In this document: positions 35,547 to 43,741 of the stretch, piece by piece
Numbering within the stretch: the first letter of the stretch is position 1
Layout of the letters: every line of letters begins with the position of its first letter
Position numbers and translations under genes: made by a program
The notes under the pieces: generated by a model
Databases searched by the model: none
What the model was told of the DNA's origin: nothing
What the model saw: only the letters and a program-made list of their open reading frames with translations
From: Cohnella luojiensis
GTDB taxonomy: Bacteria > Bacillota > Bacilli > Paenibacillales > Paenibacillaceae
Reading direction: 5' to 3'
Assembly (NCBI RefSeq): GCF_004564235.1
Contig: NZ_SOMN01000007.1
Span: forward strand, 98,938-162,937
DNA: 64,000 bases

Positions 35547-36451
35547 TATCTCTCACTCCTTCCTGCAATTAATTGTTTGCCGAGCTCGCGATCCATGATT
35601 TCCCCCAATTCCGCCATTAACTGATGTTTTAGATCGTTGTTTCGAAGCGCAAAATCGATCGTGGTCATAATAAAACCAAGCTGCTCGCCAACGTCGTAGC
35701 GAATTCCTTGAAAGTCGAATGCGTAAACGCCTTTATCCTCGTTCAGCTTTTGTATCGCGTCGGTGAGTTGAATCTCTCCGCCCGCTCCGCGCTCGTGCCG
35801 TCCTAGATATTCGAAAATATCGGGAGTCAGAACATATCGGCCCATGATCGCCAGATTGGAAGGCGCCTGCCCTTTCGGCGGCTTCTCCACGAAACGATTG
35901 ACTTGGTACAGGTTGTCGATTCTTTCGCCCGGATCCACGATACCGTACCGGTGCGTCTGGTCCACGCCAACCGTCTGAACGCCGATAACCGAACGGCCCG
36001 TACGTTCGTACTGTTCGATTAGCTGCCTCGTGCACGGAACGTCCGCTTCGACGATATCGTCTCCGAGCAGAACGGCGAACGGCTCGTCGCCAATGAAATT
36101 GCGGGCGCACCATACGGCGTGTCCCAGCCCTTTCGCCTCTTTTTGCCTAATATAATGAAGATTGACGTTTGACGATTTTCTGACTTTTTCCAGTATGTCG
36201 AGTTTCCCTTTTTCCTCTAAAATGTGTTCGAGCTCGAATGCGATATCAAAGTGGTCTTCGATCGCCCGTTTGCCTTTACCGGTCACGACGATGATGTCTT
36301 CAACCCCGGATTCGATCGCTTCTTCCACGATGTACTGAATGGTAGGCTTATCAAGAATGGGAAGCATCTCTTTCGGCATCGCTTTTGTTGCCGGTAAAAA
36401 ACGGGTACCAAGACCTGCTGCAGGGATAATCGCTTTTCTCACTTTTACCAT
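35546..36451 (-). CDS. galU: UTP-glucose-1-phosphate uridylyltransferase
   Basis: 301 residues. The N-terminus [20 protein letters not shown] is the UTP loop, [20 protein letters not shown] and [14 protein letters not shown] follow, the metal Asp is in [13 protein letters not shown], and [25 protein letters not shown] holds the lysine and glycine of the sugar site. It makes UDP-glucose, the substrate of Ugd in the same operon. It is the first gene after the structured intergenic RNA and is coupled to the priming transferase. Confidence 0.95.
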   Translation of the reverse strand: MVKVRKAIIPAAGLGTRFLPATKAMPKEMLPILDKPTIQYIVEEAIESGVEDIIVVTGKGKRAIEDHFDIAFELEHILEEKGKLDILEKVRKSSNVNLHYIRQKEAKGLGHAVWCARNFIGDEPFAVLLGDDIVEADVPCTRQLIEQYERTGRSVIGVQTVGVDQTHRYGIVDPGERIDNLYQVNRFVEKPPKGQAPSNLAIMGRYVLTPDIFEYLGRHERGAGGEIQLTDAIQKLNEDKGVYAFDFQGIRYDVGEQLGFIMTTIDFALRNNDLKHQLMAELGEIMDRELGKQLIAGRSER

Positions 36452-36499
36452 TTTGATTTCACCCTATCCTATTTTTTTTATATATAGATCAAGTTCAAA

Positions 36500-36650
36500 A
36501 AGTTGGGCATTGAACCCTTCCTCACGTCACACCCTTGACGATGAACGTCTAAGGTCGGCTGACCCACAGCATGACCGAGTGCCTCCGGTGATAGAGGTGC
36601 AGGAGACATTACCTAACGTTTCGACTCTTATCGCGTTCGGAGGACCGATG
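36500..36650 (-). ncRNA. Structured intergenic RNA, candidate EAR (eps-associated RNA) element
   Basis: The gap between the BY-kinase and galU genes is about 200 bases inside an otherwise tightly packed operon. Read on the minus strand it holds several short hairpins: CCTC/GGAGG, GGTC/GACC, GACG/CGTC and a larger GTTCAA/TTGAAC. In B. subtilis the EAR processive antitermination RNA lies at the same place, between epsB (kinase) and epsC. The position is strong evidence; I could not match the full EAR consensus by eye. Boundaries are approximate. Confidence 0.5.
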
Positions 36651-37343
36651 CTAACCTTCGTTCTTCTCTCCGTAATAGTAGTAATAGGAGTCGGCGTGTT
36701 TACGGTTGATATTATTGAGAACGACGCCGAGCAGTTTGGCCTTCACATGATCGAGAGATGCCTTCGCTTTGAGCGCGACGTCTTTCTTCACTTTTCCGGA
36801 GTCGACGACGAGAACGACGCCATCGCTCTGCGCCGCTACGATTTGAGCGTCCGTTACGAATAAAATGGGCGGAGTGTCGATGATGATCATGTCGTACATC
36901 CCCTTCGTCGCTTCCAGCATCGCCGTCATTCTCTTAGAGGAAAGCAGCTCCGAAGGATTCGGCGGAGTAGGACCGGCGGGAATGATCGATAGGTTCTCCG
37001 TGTTGGTGTGCTGGATCACGTCCTGCAATTCTTTTTGATTAAATAGAGCCGTCGTCATACCAAAACGGTTGGACTTGCCGAAGATATGATGCTGCGTCGG
37101 TTTCCTCAGATCGGCATCGATTAACAACACCCGTTTGTTGGTTTGGGCGAAGGCGACCGCCATATTGGCGCATGTGGTACTCTTTCCTTCGCTCGGTTTG
37201 GAAGAGGTAACCATGATGACTTGCAACGATTGATCGATGGACGAGTACTCGATATTCGTCCTCAGTATCCGGTACCCTTCGGAAATCGGCGATTTCGGAT
37301 TCGTTTCCGTAATCAGGTTCCATTTAGGCATCAAGCGTGACAT
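36651..37343 (-). CDS. Bacterial tyrosine kinase (CpsD/CapB/EpsB family)
   Basis: 230 residues. Walker A is TSSKPSEGKST (46-56), Walker A' is LLIDADLRKP (73-82), and Walker B is MIIIDTPP. The C-terminus ends SYYYYYGEKNEG, the autophosphorylated tyrosine cluster. In Gram-positive bacteria this cytoplasmic kinase is activated by a separate membrane partner, here the product of the gene upstream, which overlaps it by 20 bases. Cycles of phosphorylation and dephosphorylation (by the phosphatase at 39450-40235) set polymer length and export. Confidence 0.93.
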   Translation of the reverse strand: MSRLMPKWNLITETNPKSPISEGYRILRTNIEYSSIDQSLQVIMVTSSKPSEGKSTTCANMAVAFAQTNKRVLLIDADLRKPTQHHIFGKSNRFGMTTALFNQKELQDVIQHTNTENLSIIPAGPTPPNPSELLSSKRMTAMLEATKGMYDMIIIDTPPILFVTDAQIVAAQSDGVVLVVDSGKVKKDVALKAKASLDHVKAKLLGVVLNNINRKHADSYYYYYGEKNEG

Positions 37344-38082
37344 GGCTTTCCCTCCCGGCCGTTTTCTTTAAAGGGGCTCTGCTGCCGCCTCGTTCAATGG
37401 AATCACTTTCCTTAAACCTTGGAATAGAGGTTAATACCGGAACGCCAAGCAGCGTATGGATATCCTCCTCGGACTTGATCGTGTCATCCAAGTAATCCAA
37501 TAGAAACGCAAACCCCACTCCAAACATAAGGGCTAGCATGAATGCGACGGCGATATTCAATTTCGGATTCGGAGCCACCGGTCCGCGAAGCTCTTTCGGA
37601 TCGGAAAAGTCCAGAACGGACACATTGTCTACCTTCATCAACCCGGGAACCGTTTTTTGAAAAACGACGGCAACGGCGTTCGCGGCCTTGGCCGCCTTCT
37701 CATAAGAATCATCCTTAACGGATACGGACATGACCTGGGTTTCATTCACAGAGCTTACGCTTACCTTGCCGATGAGCTCTCCGTACGACATGTTCAACTC
37801 CGGGTACTCTTCGACGACTTTTTTCATGATTCGGGGGGTTTTGATGATTTCTTTGTAGGTTTTGATGAGCCCGATCGTGGAGTTGATGGAGCCAACGTCT
37901 ATACTCGGAAGAAGCGAACTGCTGCCCTTGTAATCGTTGACGATTAGCTTGGCGGAAGCCGAATATTGCGGTTGGATGAAATAGTAGGAATAGATGCCGA
38001 CGGCCAGACAGCTAACGGTAATGATCAAAGCTATCAATGCCAGCCTTCTTTTTATGATGTTCCAATATTGTTTGAGTTCCAA
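37324..38082 (-). CDS. Chain-length determinant / kinase activator (CpsC/EpsA, Wzz family)
   Basis: 252 residues. It has an N-terminal helix (LALIALIITVSCLAVGIYSYY) and a second near residue 185 (LNIAVAFMLALMFGVGFAFLLDYLDDTI), with the ~140-residue Wzz domain between them outside the cell. The PxxP-like motif APNPKLN precedes the second helix. The cytoplasmic tail (~205-252) contains the LGVPVLTSIPRF segment typical of the activator that docks the BY-kinase. Translation starts at TTG with GGAGGAG seven bases upstream. First gene of the EPS operon. Confidence 0.92.
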   Translation of the reverse strand: MELKQYWNIIKRRLALIALIITVSCLAVGIYSYYFIQPQYSASAKLIVNDYKGSSSLLPSIDVGSINSTIGLIKTYKEIIKTPRIMKKVVEEYPELNMSYGELIGKVSVSSVNETQVMSVSVKDDSYEKAAKAANAVAVVFQKTVPGLMKVDNVSVLDFSDPKELRGPVAPNPKLNIAVAFMLALMFGVGFAFLLDYLDDTIKSEEDIHTLLGVPVLTSIPRFKESDSIERGGSRAPLKKTAGRESHVTLDA

Positions 38083-38168
38083 ATCTTCTCCTCCGTTACT
38101 TGTAAAGTCATCTCTTCTGCGATGTTTCTGGATTTATTATTCAACTTGAATATATGAGTATAATATAA

Positions 38169-38300
38169 TATTCATTTCGCGACCTTAAGGCAATGGTTTT
38201 ACATTAGAAGCATCAAACCACAAGGCCAGAATTCTCCTTGTGAATATAACGATCATTTAGTTATTCATTTCGCGACCATATGGGTAGTGGTTTACCATAC
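38169..38300 (-). promoter_or_regulatory. Two direct repeats in the EPS operon promoter region
   Basis: TATTCATTTCGCGACC occurs identically at 38169-38184 and 38262-38277. The similarity continues for about 20 more bases (TGGTTTxACAT against TGGTTTACCAT). The copies are 93 bases apart. The nearer one abuts an A/T-rich stretch with a TATACT-like -10 on the minus strand, ahead of the first EPS gene. Between them CACAAGG/CCTTGTG (38219-38242) forms a hairpin. They look like binding sites for a regulator I cannot name. Confidence 0.5.
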
Positions 38301-38332
38301 GAATATCCACTCGATGATGTCCTATGCGCAGT

Positions 38333-38629
38333 TTATGTAGCTTCTTGTCTCCCAGTGTTCATAAAATCATCGACCGTTCCGCCATTCATGACGTAATTCA
38401 TCATGTCATCCGAACAAGCGTCAAGTCCCATCTTCTTTAACAGCATCGATACCAGCTCGGACATGTCAACGGGTTCGTTCTTTGGCAGATAGCCGGTGTA
38501 CATGAGAAGCTCGGATAGCGACCACGATTCCTCAACTGAATCTTGATTTAATAGAGAAGGATCTTCGGAAAGCATTCTAAGAAATTGCTTCAGCCTTTCT
38601 TGCTTCTGCTTCTGACTCGAAATGTTCAT
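38333..38629 (-). CDS. Small acidic protein of unknown function between EPS genes
   Basis: 98 residues, ATG with GGAGGAG upstream. The N-terminus is a Lys/Gln-rich helix (SSQKQKQERLKQFLRMLSEDP), followed by mostly helical, acidic sequence (WSLSELLMYTGYLPKNEPVDMSELVSMLLKKMG) and a C-terminal DDMMNYVMNGGTVDDF. No membrane segment, HTH or metal motif is visible. It lies 250 bases upstream of the EPS operon on the same strand, so it may be co-regulated with EPS. I do not recognise a family. Confidence 0.65.
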   Translation of the reverse strand: MNISSQKQKQERLKQFLRMLSEDPSLLNQDSVEESWSLSELLMYTGYLPKNEPVDMSELVSMLLKKMGLDACSDDMMNYVMNGGTVDDFMNTGRQEAT

Positions 38630-39449
38630 CTGTAATCTCCTCCAATCATCAAGTCATCCCATCGATTGCATGGCTTTATGGGACTTAAGATATCTTCTTT
38701 GACAAGTCTAGCTTGCTACAACTCGACATAGAATTCAACTATATTAGGAGGTTTTAATCATAGTTATAATTAACAATTTAGAATTTTCTAATTTTTCTTC
38801 TTACAAGTATTAGGCGACTCATCAGCCATTGCATCCTCTTGCAAATAAGTATGACATAGATAACGGAAATTCATGAGGGAATAAAGACATGGTCTCGATT
38901 AGACATTCCTACTCATTTTCATAATGGTTTTCAATCGGAAATTCACTCCATTTTATTGCCGAGATGATTGCCATGTCAGATGGAAGCGCTTAATTCAATT
39001 GTATCATTATTCAGACTTTAGACCCGATTATGACCACGCACATCGAATGCCTTTTCCTTTGTGAACGCATAGATATCAGTATATCTTCCAGTGATACAAT
39101 TTGTATATTAATAGACACGTTGCAAAATGTGTCGACAAATAGGGACTATCGGCCAGAGTCCTAGAAATGATCTTCAAAATAAATCCATTCTGAGATTATC
39201 TTAACTTTTATAGGGGAGGATTTCAGAAAATTGTAAGCGTTTCACTTCTCTTTTACGCAAAAAAACCAGGCATTCCCACGAATTGCGGGATTGCCCAGTT
39301 TCAAAAATACTGCCTTTTTAACAATCCGATAACCGTAATTCCAGTCCCTCTCCTCCTAAAATGAGCAGCTATCGGGAGTTTTTTACCAAGAGTCGGGATA
39401 AATTTACATCTCATAGGGCTTAGCTCTCACACAATCTGCCCTGTATAAG
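38630..39449. other. 820-base A/T-rich intergenic region
   Basis: No convincing gene was found: the longest frame is about 48 codons from 38924 without a ribosome site. It holds a minus-strand terminator at 39259-39298, two sites that resemble catabolite-repression cre boxes (TGGAAGCGCTTAAT at 38981 and TGTAAGCGTTTCAC at 39232), and a near-palindrome ATACAATTTGTAT at 39094. The promoter of the small gene at 38333 must lie here but I could not place it. Confidence 0.5.
39259..39298 (-). terminator. Rho-independent terminator downstream of the EPS tyrosine phosphatase gene
   Basis: On the minus strand CTGGGCAATCCC pairs with GGGAATGCCTGG (one mismatch, two G-T pairs) and is followed by seven T residues. 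It is about 150 bases past the stop at 39450, leaving a fairly long 3' leader-free tail. Confidence 0.8.
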
Positions 39450-40235
39450 CTAATTACTGGAAAAATAGGAAAGAAAACGATGCAGAGCCCTCTTGGACGA
39501 TGGTGCTTCAGAAGGTTGGCTGCCAAAAGGCTTGTCTTCTACAATACAAAACGCATTATTTAGAAAGTAGTTCTCCCAATGCTCTCCCATACGTTCACGG
39601 ATAACCGCATGAGCTTCGCGCATCCGGAATCCCCTGCGGTCCGGATGATGCGCATCCGAAGAGACTATATGAATGAGACCGCTCTTGCAAAGCGACCAAG
39701 CAGTACGTTCGATTTGCCTGCCGAAGCTGCCGAGTAACGAGTGAGTCGTAACTTGAGCGAACGCACCCTCATCGACCAGTTGAGCTAATCGCTCCGGGTA
39801 TTTCACTATTTCCGCGTTACGCTCAGGATGAGCGATAATAAGCTTAAGCTTCATGACATGGAATTCATGAATCAACTCATGGATTTTGCTAGGTATATGC
39901 GAGGAAGGAAGTTCTATAAGCACGTAATTGGAGCCGGCTAAAGTCAGCAACTCTTCCCTGTACCAGGCATCCAGCAAATCGTCGTGAATCCGTATCTCTT
40001 GTCCAGTCTTAATAACAACGGGCACGCCCGCCGCTTTTAACTGCTCGTTAATGCGAAGGGCGTGCTTCGCAACTTCGATTGCTCTGTTCGTATAGCGACC
40101 ATTGGCATGATGAGGGGTGGCAATGATGGTTGATATCCCTTCGGTTGCGGCTGCACGGGCCAAATTCAAAGTTTCCTCCCAATTGGCGGCACCGTCATCC
40201 AGCCCGGGTAAAATATGCGTATGGATGTCAATCAT
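39450..40235 (-). CDS. Tyrosine-protein phosphatase of the PHP fold (CpsB/YwqE)
   Basis: 261 residues from the ATG at 40235; a longer frame runs back into the upstream terminator and is unlikely. Metal-binding motifs of the polymerase/histidinol-phosphatase fold are present: DIHTHILPGLDDG at the N-terminus, IATPHHANGRY, EIRIHDDLL, IIAHPERNAEI, and SSDAHHPDRRG near the C-terminus. It dephosphorylates the C-terminal tyrosines of the BY-kinase encoded at 36651, in the cytoplasm. It lies apart from the kinase/activator pair, about 1.4 kb upstream on the same strand. Confidence 0.92.
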   Translation of the reverse strand: MIDIHTHILPGLDDGAANWEETLNLARAAATEGISTIIATPHHANGRYTNRAIEVAKHALRINEQLKAAGVPVVIKTGQEIRIHDDLLDAWYREELLTLAGSNYVLIELPSSHIPSKIHELIHEFHVMKLKLIIAHPERNAEIVKYPERLAQLVDEGAFAQVTTHSLLGSFGRQIERTAWSLCKSGLIHIVSSDAHHPDRRGFRMREAHAVIRERMGEHWENYFLNNAFCIVEDKPFGSQPSEAPSSKRALHRFLSYFSSN

Positions 40236-40263
40236 GTCGATTCTCACTCCCTTGAATAGAACA

Positions 40264-40300
40264 ATAGGGTCAAGCTGCCTCGGAGGCAACTTGACCCTAT
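40264..40300 (-). terminator. Hairpin between pgi and the EPS phosphatase gene
   Basis: An 11-bp stem (ATAGGGTCAAG / CTTGACCCTAT) topped by an inner TGCCT/AGGCA hairpin, followed on the minus strand by the T-rich TGTTCTATTC. It ends the pgi transcript 24 bases after its stop and sits only 29 bases upstream of the phosphatase start, so it also lies in that gene's leader. Confidence 0.75.
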
Positions 40301-40323
40301 TCTATCACGAAAGCCGATCGGGA

Positions 40324-41673
40324 TTAAAGGCGGGCTTCCAGTGCTTTCTTCTGCTCCTCGAAACCCGGTTTGCCCAGCAGCGCGAACATGTTCTTCTTGT
40401 ACGCTTCCACGCCGGGTTGATCGAACGGGTTAACGCCGAGCAGATATCCGCTTACGCCGCACGCGATCTCGAAGAAGTAAACCATGTACCCGAACGTATA
40501 GGGGCTCATGTCGGGCAGGTTGACGATCAGGTTAGGCACGTTGCCGTCCGTATGCGCCAAGAGCGTACCGAGGAAAGCTTTTTTATTGACGAAATCAAGC
40601 GTTTGGCCGGCAAGGAAGTTCAGTCCGTCAAGGTCGTCTTGGCTGCTCTGAATCGTAATTTGCTCTTTGACCTCTCCGACTTGCAAAACCGTTTCGAAGA
40701 TAATCCGATTGCCCTCTTGAACGAATTGTCCCATCGAATGCAAATCCGTGGAGAAGTCGACTGAGGATGGGTATATCCCTTTGTAATCCTTGCCTTCGCT
40801 CTCGCCGTACAGCTGCTTCCACCATTCCGATACGAAGTGCAAGCCAGGCTCGTAGTTCACGAGAATTTCAACGGCTTTGCCTTTGCGGTACAACGCGTTG
40901 CGGACAGCCGCGTATTGATAGGCTTGGTTCTCGCTCAGGTTCGGATTGTTGTACGTGGTCGCCGCATCCTGTGCGCCTTTCATCATCGACTCGATATCGA
41001 TGCCTGCGGCTGCGATCGGAAGTAAACCTACCGCAGTCAATACGGAATAACGGCCGCCAACGTCGTCCGGAATAACGAAGGTTTCATAGCCCTCTTCCGT
41101 TGCGAGTACTTTCAAGGCTCCGCGCGCTTTATCGGTCGTGGCGTAAATGCGTTTACGGGCTTCATCCTTGCCGTACTTATTCTCGAGCGCTTCGCGAAAA
41201 ATACGGAAGGCGATAGCAGGCTCTGTCGTCGTTCCCGATTTCGAGATGACGTTGATGGACCAGTTCTTGCCTTCGAGGGCTTGCAGAAGATGCGTCACGT
41301 AGGTGGAACTGATATTGTTGCCCGCGTAGAAAATTTGCGGGGTTTTGCGCTGTTCTTTCGACAGGGTGTTGTAGAAAGAATGCTGCAGCATTTCGATCGC
41401 GGCACGCGCCCCAAGATACGATCCGCCGATTCCGATAACGATAAGTGCGTCCGAATCGGATTGGATTTTAGCAGCCGATTGCTGTATACGCGCGAACTCT
41501 TGCTTGTCGTAATCGAAAGGCAGGTTGATCCAGCCCAAATAGTCGGAGCCTGCGCCAGTTCCATTATGTAATTGCTCATGCGCCAGCTTTACTGCCGGTG
41601 CCAAGTTGTCGATCTCGTGCTGTCCGACGAACTGCAGCGCTTTGGAATAATCGAATTGAATGTTTTTACTCAT
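40324..41673 (-). CDS. pgi: Glucose-6-phosphate isomerase
   Basis: About 449 residues, the usual length of the Firmicutes form. [19 protein letters not shown] and [19 protein letters not shown] are the sugar-phosphate (SIS) sites, and [21 protein letters not shown] and [23 protein letters not shown] are the signature blocks with the catalytic Glu and His. It interconverts glucose-6-phosphate and fructose-6-phosphate and so links glycolysis to UDP-glucose supply for EPS. ATG 41673 is six bases after AAGGGAG; ATG 41679 is too close to it. Confidence 0.96.
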   Translation of the reverse strand: MSKNIQFDYSKALQFVGQHEIDNLAPAVKLAHEQLHNGTGAGSDYLGWINLPFDYDKQEFARIQQSAAKIQSDSDALIVIGIGGSYLGARAAIEMLQHSFYNTLSKEQRKTPQIFYAGNNISSTYVTHLLQALEGKNWSINVISKSGTTTEPAIAFRIFREALENKYGKDEARKRIYATTDKARGALKVLATEEGYETFVIPDDVGGRYSVLTAVGLLPIAAAGIDIESMMKGAQDAATTYNNPNLSENQAYQYAAVRNALYRKGKAVEILVNYEPGLHFVSEWWKQLYGESEGKDYKGIYPSSVDFSTDLHSMGQFVQEGNRIIFETVLQVGEVKEQITIQSSQDDLDGLNFLAGQTLDFVNKKAFLGTLLAHTDGNVPNLIVNLPDMSPYTFGYMVYFFEIACGVSGYLLGVNPFDQPGVEAYKKNMFALLGKPGFEEQKKALEARL

Positions 41674-42069
41674 TTCCATCTCCCTTTCGGGACCTCAGGC
41701 GGTCCTACACATTAGCTATAGAATACTGAATAAACCTCTCCGACACAAGCAAGGCTCGATGAAGGTTTGATGAAGATTGTGCCGAACGGCTATAGGAGCC
41801 GCCGGAATAATCTCCGCTGGCTCCTGTTTATAGAAAGTATTAACCTTTAACCGCTCCGTTATGAATCCCGAGAGCGCGACGGGAATCGTCTGTACGTCGG
41901 GAGGAACGGAGTAACTTTTGTCAAATACTTAACAAATGCCCGACCAAATTATTTATGGAGCAATTCCAATGTTACCCTTCCGAAATTCGCGAAAGAAACG
42001 GATAATAGAGTGTACGGGCATGATTCGAATCAATGCGAATAATGAAACGACGTACAAGGAGACGATCAG
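41674..42069. other. 395-base intergenic region with two large hairpins
   Basis: It separates pgi from the divergent dehydrogenase-PilZ gene. One stem at 41794-41825 is AGGAGCC/GGCTCCT with a CGGA/TCCG extension. A second structure at 41854-41911 has CTCCGTT/AACGGAG, then TCCCGA/TCGGGA, then an inner GACG/CGTC hairpin, and is followed by ACTTTTGTC. The two could be a 5' leader of the plus-strand gene. No gene was found. Confidence 0.5.
41854..41911 (+). ncRNA. Stacked-stem RNA element in the leader of the dehydrogenase-PilZ gene
   Basis: Nested inverted repeats CTCCGTT/AACGGAG, TCCCGA/TCGGGA and GACG/CGTC can form one long interrupted stem. The tail ACTTTTGT is only weakly U-rich. It may be a terminator, a protein site or a cis-regulatory RNA; strand is assumed from the downstream gene 159 bases away. 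Confidence 0.4.
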
Positions 42070-43326
42070 ATGAAATCGATTGGATTTATAGGTCTTGGAA
42101 CGATGGGCGAGCCGATGGCCGCCAACTTGTTGCGAAAGGGATATTCCGTGTTCGTGTATAACCGTACGCCAGGCAAGGCGGACCCGCTAGTAGAACTGGG
42201 CGCGGATACGGCCGCAACTCCGCTGGAAGTTGCCAAAAGAGCGGATGTCATCATCACCATGATCAGCAACGATCAAGCGATCGAAGAGGTTTATTTCGGA
42301 GCGGAAGGCATTCTCAAGGAGTTAAAGCCCGGCACGACCATCATTGACAGCAGCACGATTTCCCCGACCTTGGCAAAGAAACTCGCCGCGGAAGTCGCGG
42401 ATCGGTTCTGCGATTTCATTGATGCGCCGGTTACCGGCAGCAAACCTGCCGCTATTGACGGGACGCTTCTGTTTATGGCCGGCGGGGATAAGACGACCAT
42501 CATGGAGCATCAGGATATCCTTCTGGCCATGGGCCGGGAAATTATATATATGGGCGAAAGCGGAAGCGGCGCTACCGCGAAGCTTGCTCACAATACGATC
42601 GTCGGAATCAATGCGGCCGGCTTGATTGAAGGCATGGCGATTGCTGCCAAAAGCGGAATCGACGGATCTTCCTTCTTGCGCGTCGTTCAATCCGGAGGCG
42701 CCGCAAGCAAGCAAGCGGACCTTAAAGGACAGAAGATTATCGATGGCGATTACAGCGTGCAGTTTTCCTTGGCGCTCATGTTGAAGGATCTCCGCCTCTC
42801 CTCCGTTCTCACGGATGCCCTTGGGGTATCGACTCCGATGTTGGAGGCGGCGAAGAGCTTGTTTCAGCTCGGTCAATCCGCCGGATACGGAGAGTCCGAT
42901 CTTGCCGCTCTCGCCCATATCTATGAGAATTGGATCGGCAAGAAAATCGGAGAGCCTGTTGCACCGGTCGTTACGGATAAGAAAAGCGCCGAACGAAGGA
43001 AGAAAACCCGGTTGCCGCTCGATATCCCGCTTAAGATGTCCATTTACCAATGGACAGGCGGTGGAGGCTTCACCGGCCAATCCGTCAATGGTTCCCTTCG
43101 CGATCTCTCCGAGGACGGCATTCAGATCGAGTCCGATTTCCCGCTGGAGAAGGATATGTTCATCGTTATTCACTTCCTCCAGGAATCGGAGCTCCCTCCG
43201 ATGACCGCGAAGATTATCCGCATTGAACGCCATAACGGCGCGTTCAAATACGGCTGCATGCTCACTGCCTTGCCTTTGTACCAGCGCCTGCAGCTTCAAG
43301 AATATATCGCGACACAGTCGGAGTAA
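42070..43326 (+). CDS. 3-hydroxyisobutyrate dehydrogenase-like enzyme fused to a C-terminal PilZ domain
   Basis: 418 residues in one uninterrupted frame. Residues 1-292 are a beta-hydroxyacid dehydrogenase: NAD(P) loop GFIGLGTMGEPMA (5-17), substrate loop DAPVTGSKPAA (118-128), catalytic Lys171 in KLAHN, and C-terminal SDLAALAHIYENW. After a short linker (~293-308), residues ~309-415 form a PilZ domain with R310-K-K-T-R314 (RxxxR) and D345-L-S-E-D-G350 (D/NxSxxG), the two c-di-GMP-binding motifs. A c-di-GMP-gated dehydrogenase is inferred. Normal family length is about 290-300 residues, so the tail is an addition. The start is an ATG after AAGGAGACGATCAG. A terminator follows. Confidence 0.9.
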   Translation: MKSIGFIGLGTMGEPMAANLLRKGYSVFVYNRTPGKADPLVELGADTAATPLEVAKRADVIITMISNDQAIEEVYFGAEGILKELKPGTTIIDSSTISPTLAKKLAAEVADRFCDFIDAPVTGSKPAAIDGTLLFMAGGDKTTIMEHQDILLAMGREIIYMGESGSGATAKLAHNTIVGINAAGLIEGMAIAAKSGIDGSSFLRVVQSGGAASKQADLKGQKIIDGDYSVQFSLALMLKDLRLSSVLTDALGVSTPMLEAAKSLFQLGQSAGYGESDLAALAHIYENWIGKKIGEPVAPVVTDKKSAERRKKTRLPLDIPLKMSIYQWTGGGGFTGQSVNGSLRDLSEDGIQIESDFPLEKDMFIVIHFLQESELPPMTAKIIRIERHNGAFKYGCMLTALPLYQRLQLQEYIATQSE

Positions 43327-43346
43327 CTATAATACAAGCAAAAAAA

Positions 43347-43374
43347 GGCAGGAGCCGCTATTCGGCTTCCTGCC
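43347..43374 (+). terminator. Rho-independent terminator of the dehydrogenase-PilZ gene, bidirectional
   Basis: GGCAGGAGCCG pairs with CGGCTTCCTGCC around five bases, followed by six T residues, and preceded by seven A residues that serve the convergent ppnP gene. Confidence 0.92.
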
Positions 43375-43399
43375 CTTTTTGTTTGTTGCGCTGTTGTCA

Positions 43400-43714
43400 T
43401 TAATCGATATACGAGCAGATATAATCGGTAACCGTCTTAACCTTTAACTTGAAGCTGGCGTTAGCCGGTACTTCGAATTTCGCAGGCTCGTTGATTTCCA
43501 GCCATTTGTCGTTGCCCGGCAGCAGGACGGAGAGCTCTCCCGCTTGTATGTCCATGATTTCCTTCTGAGCGGTACCGAATTCGTATTCGCCCGGAAGCAT
43601 GATGCCAAGAGTTACCTTGGATCCATCCTCGAACAAAACCGTGCGGCTTGTTACCTTGCCTTCAAAGTACACGTTGGCCTTCTTCACTACGGATACGTTG
43701 TTGTATTGCGACAT
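43400..43714 (-). CDS. ppnP: Pyrimidine/purine nucleoside phosphorylase
   Basis: 104 residues, a small single-domain cupin of the DUF1255/YaiE family. Typical segments are [51 protein letters not shown] and [14 protein letters not shown]. coli PpnP cleaves purine and pyrimidine nucleosides with phosphate. The gene is 27 bases after tkt on the same strand and likely shares its transcript; its ATG is preceded by GGGGAG. Confidence 0.92.
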   Translation of the reverse strand: MSQYNNVSVVKKANVYFEGKVTSRTVLFEDGSKVTLGIMLPGEYEFGTAQKEIMDIQAGELSVLLPGNDKWLEINEPAKFEVPANASFKLKVKTVTDYICSYID

Positions 43715-43741
43715 GGTCTCTCCCCAGCTCCCCCGTTTGGT

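Noticed and set aside
38924..39070. A ~48-codon plus-strand frame in the long intergenic region
   Set aside because: No ribosome site, no recognisable product and A/T-rich unbiased codons.
42322..43299. A 325-codon minus-strand frame opposite the dehydrogenase-PilZ gene
   Set aside because: It is antisense to motifs of both domains, with a composition typical of a shadow frame.
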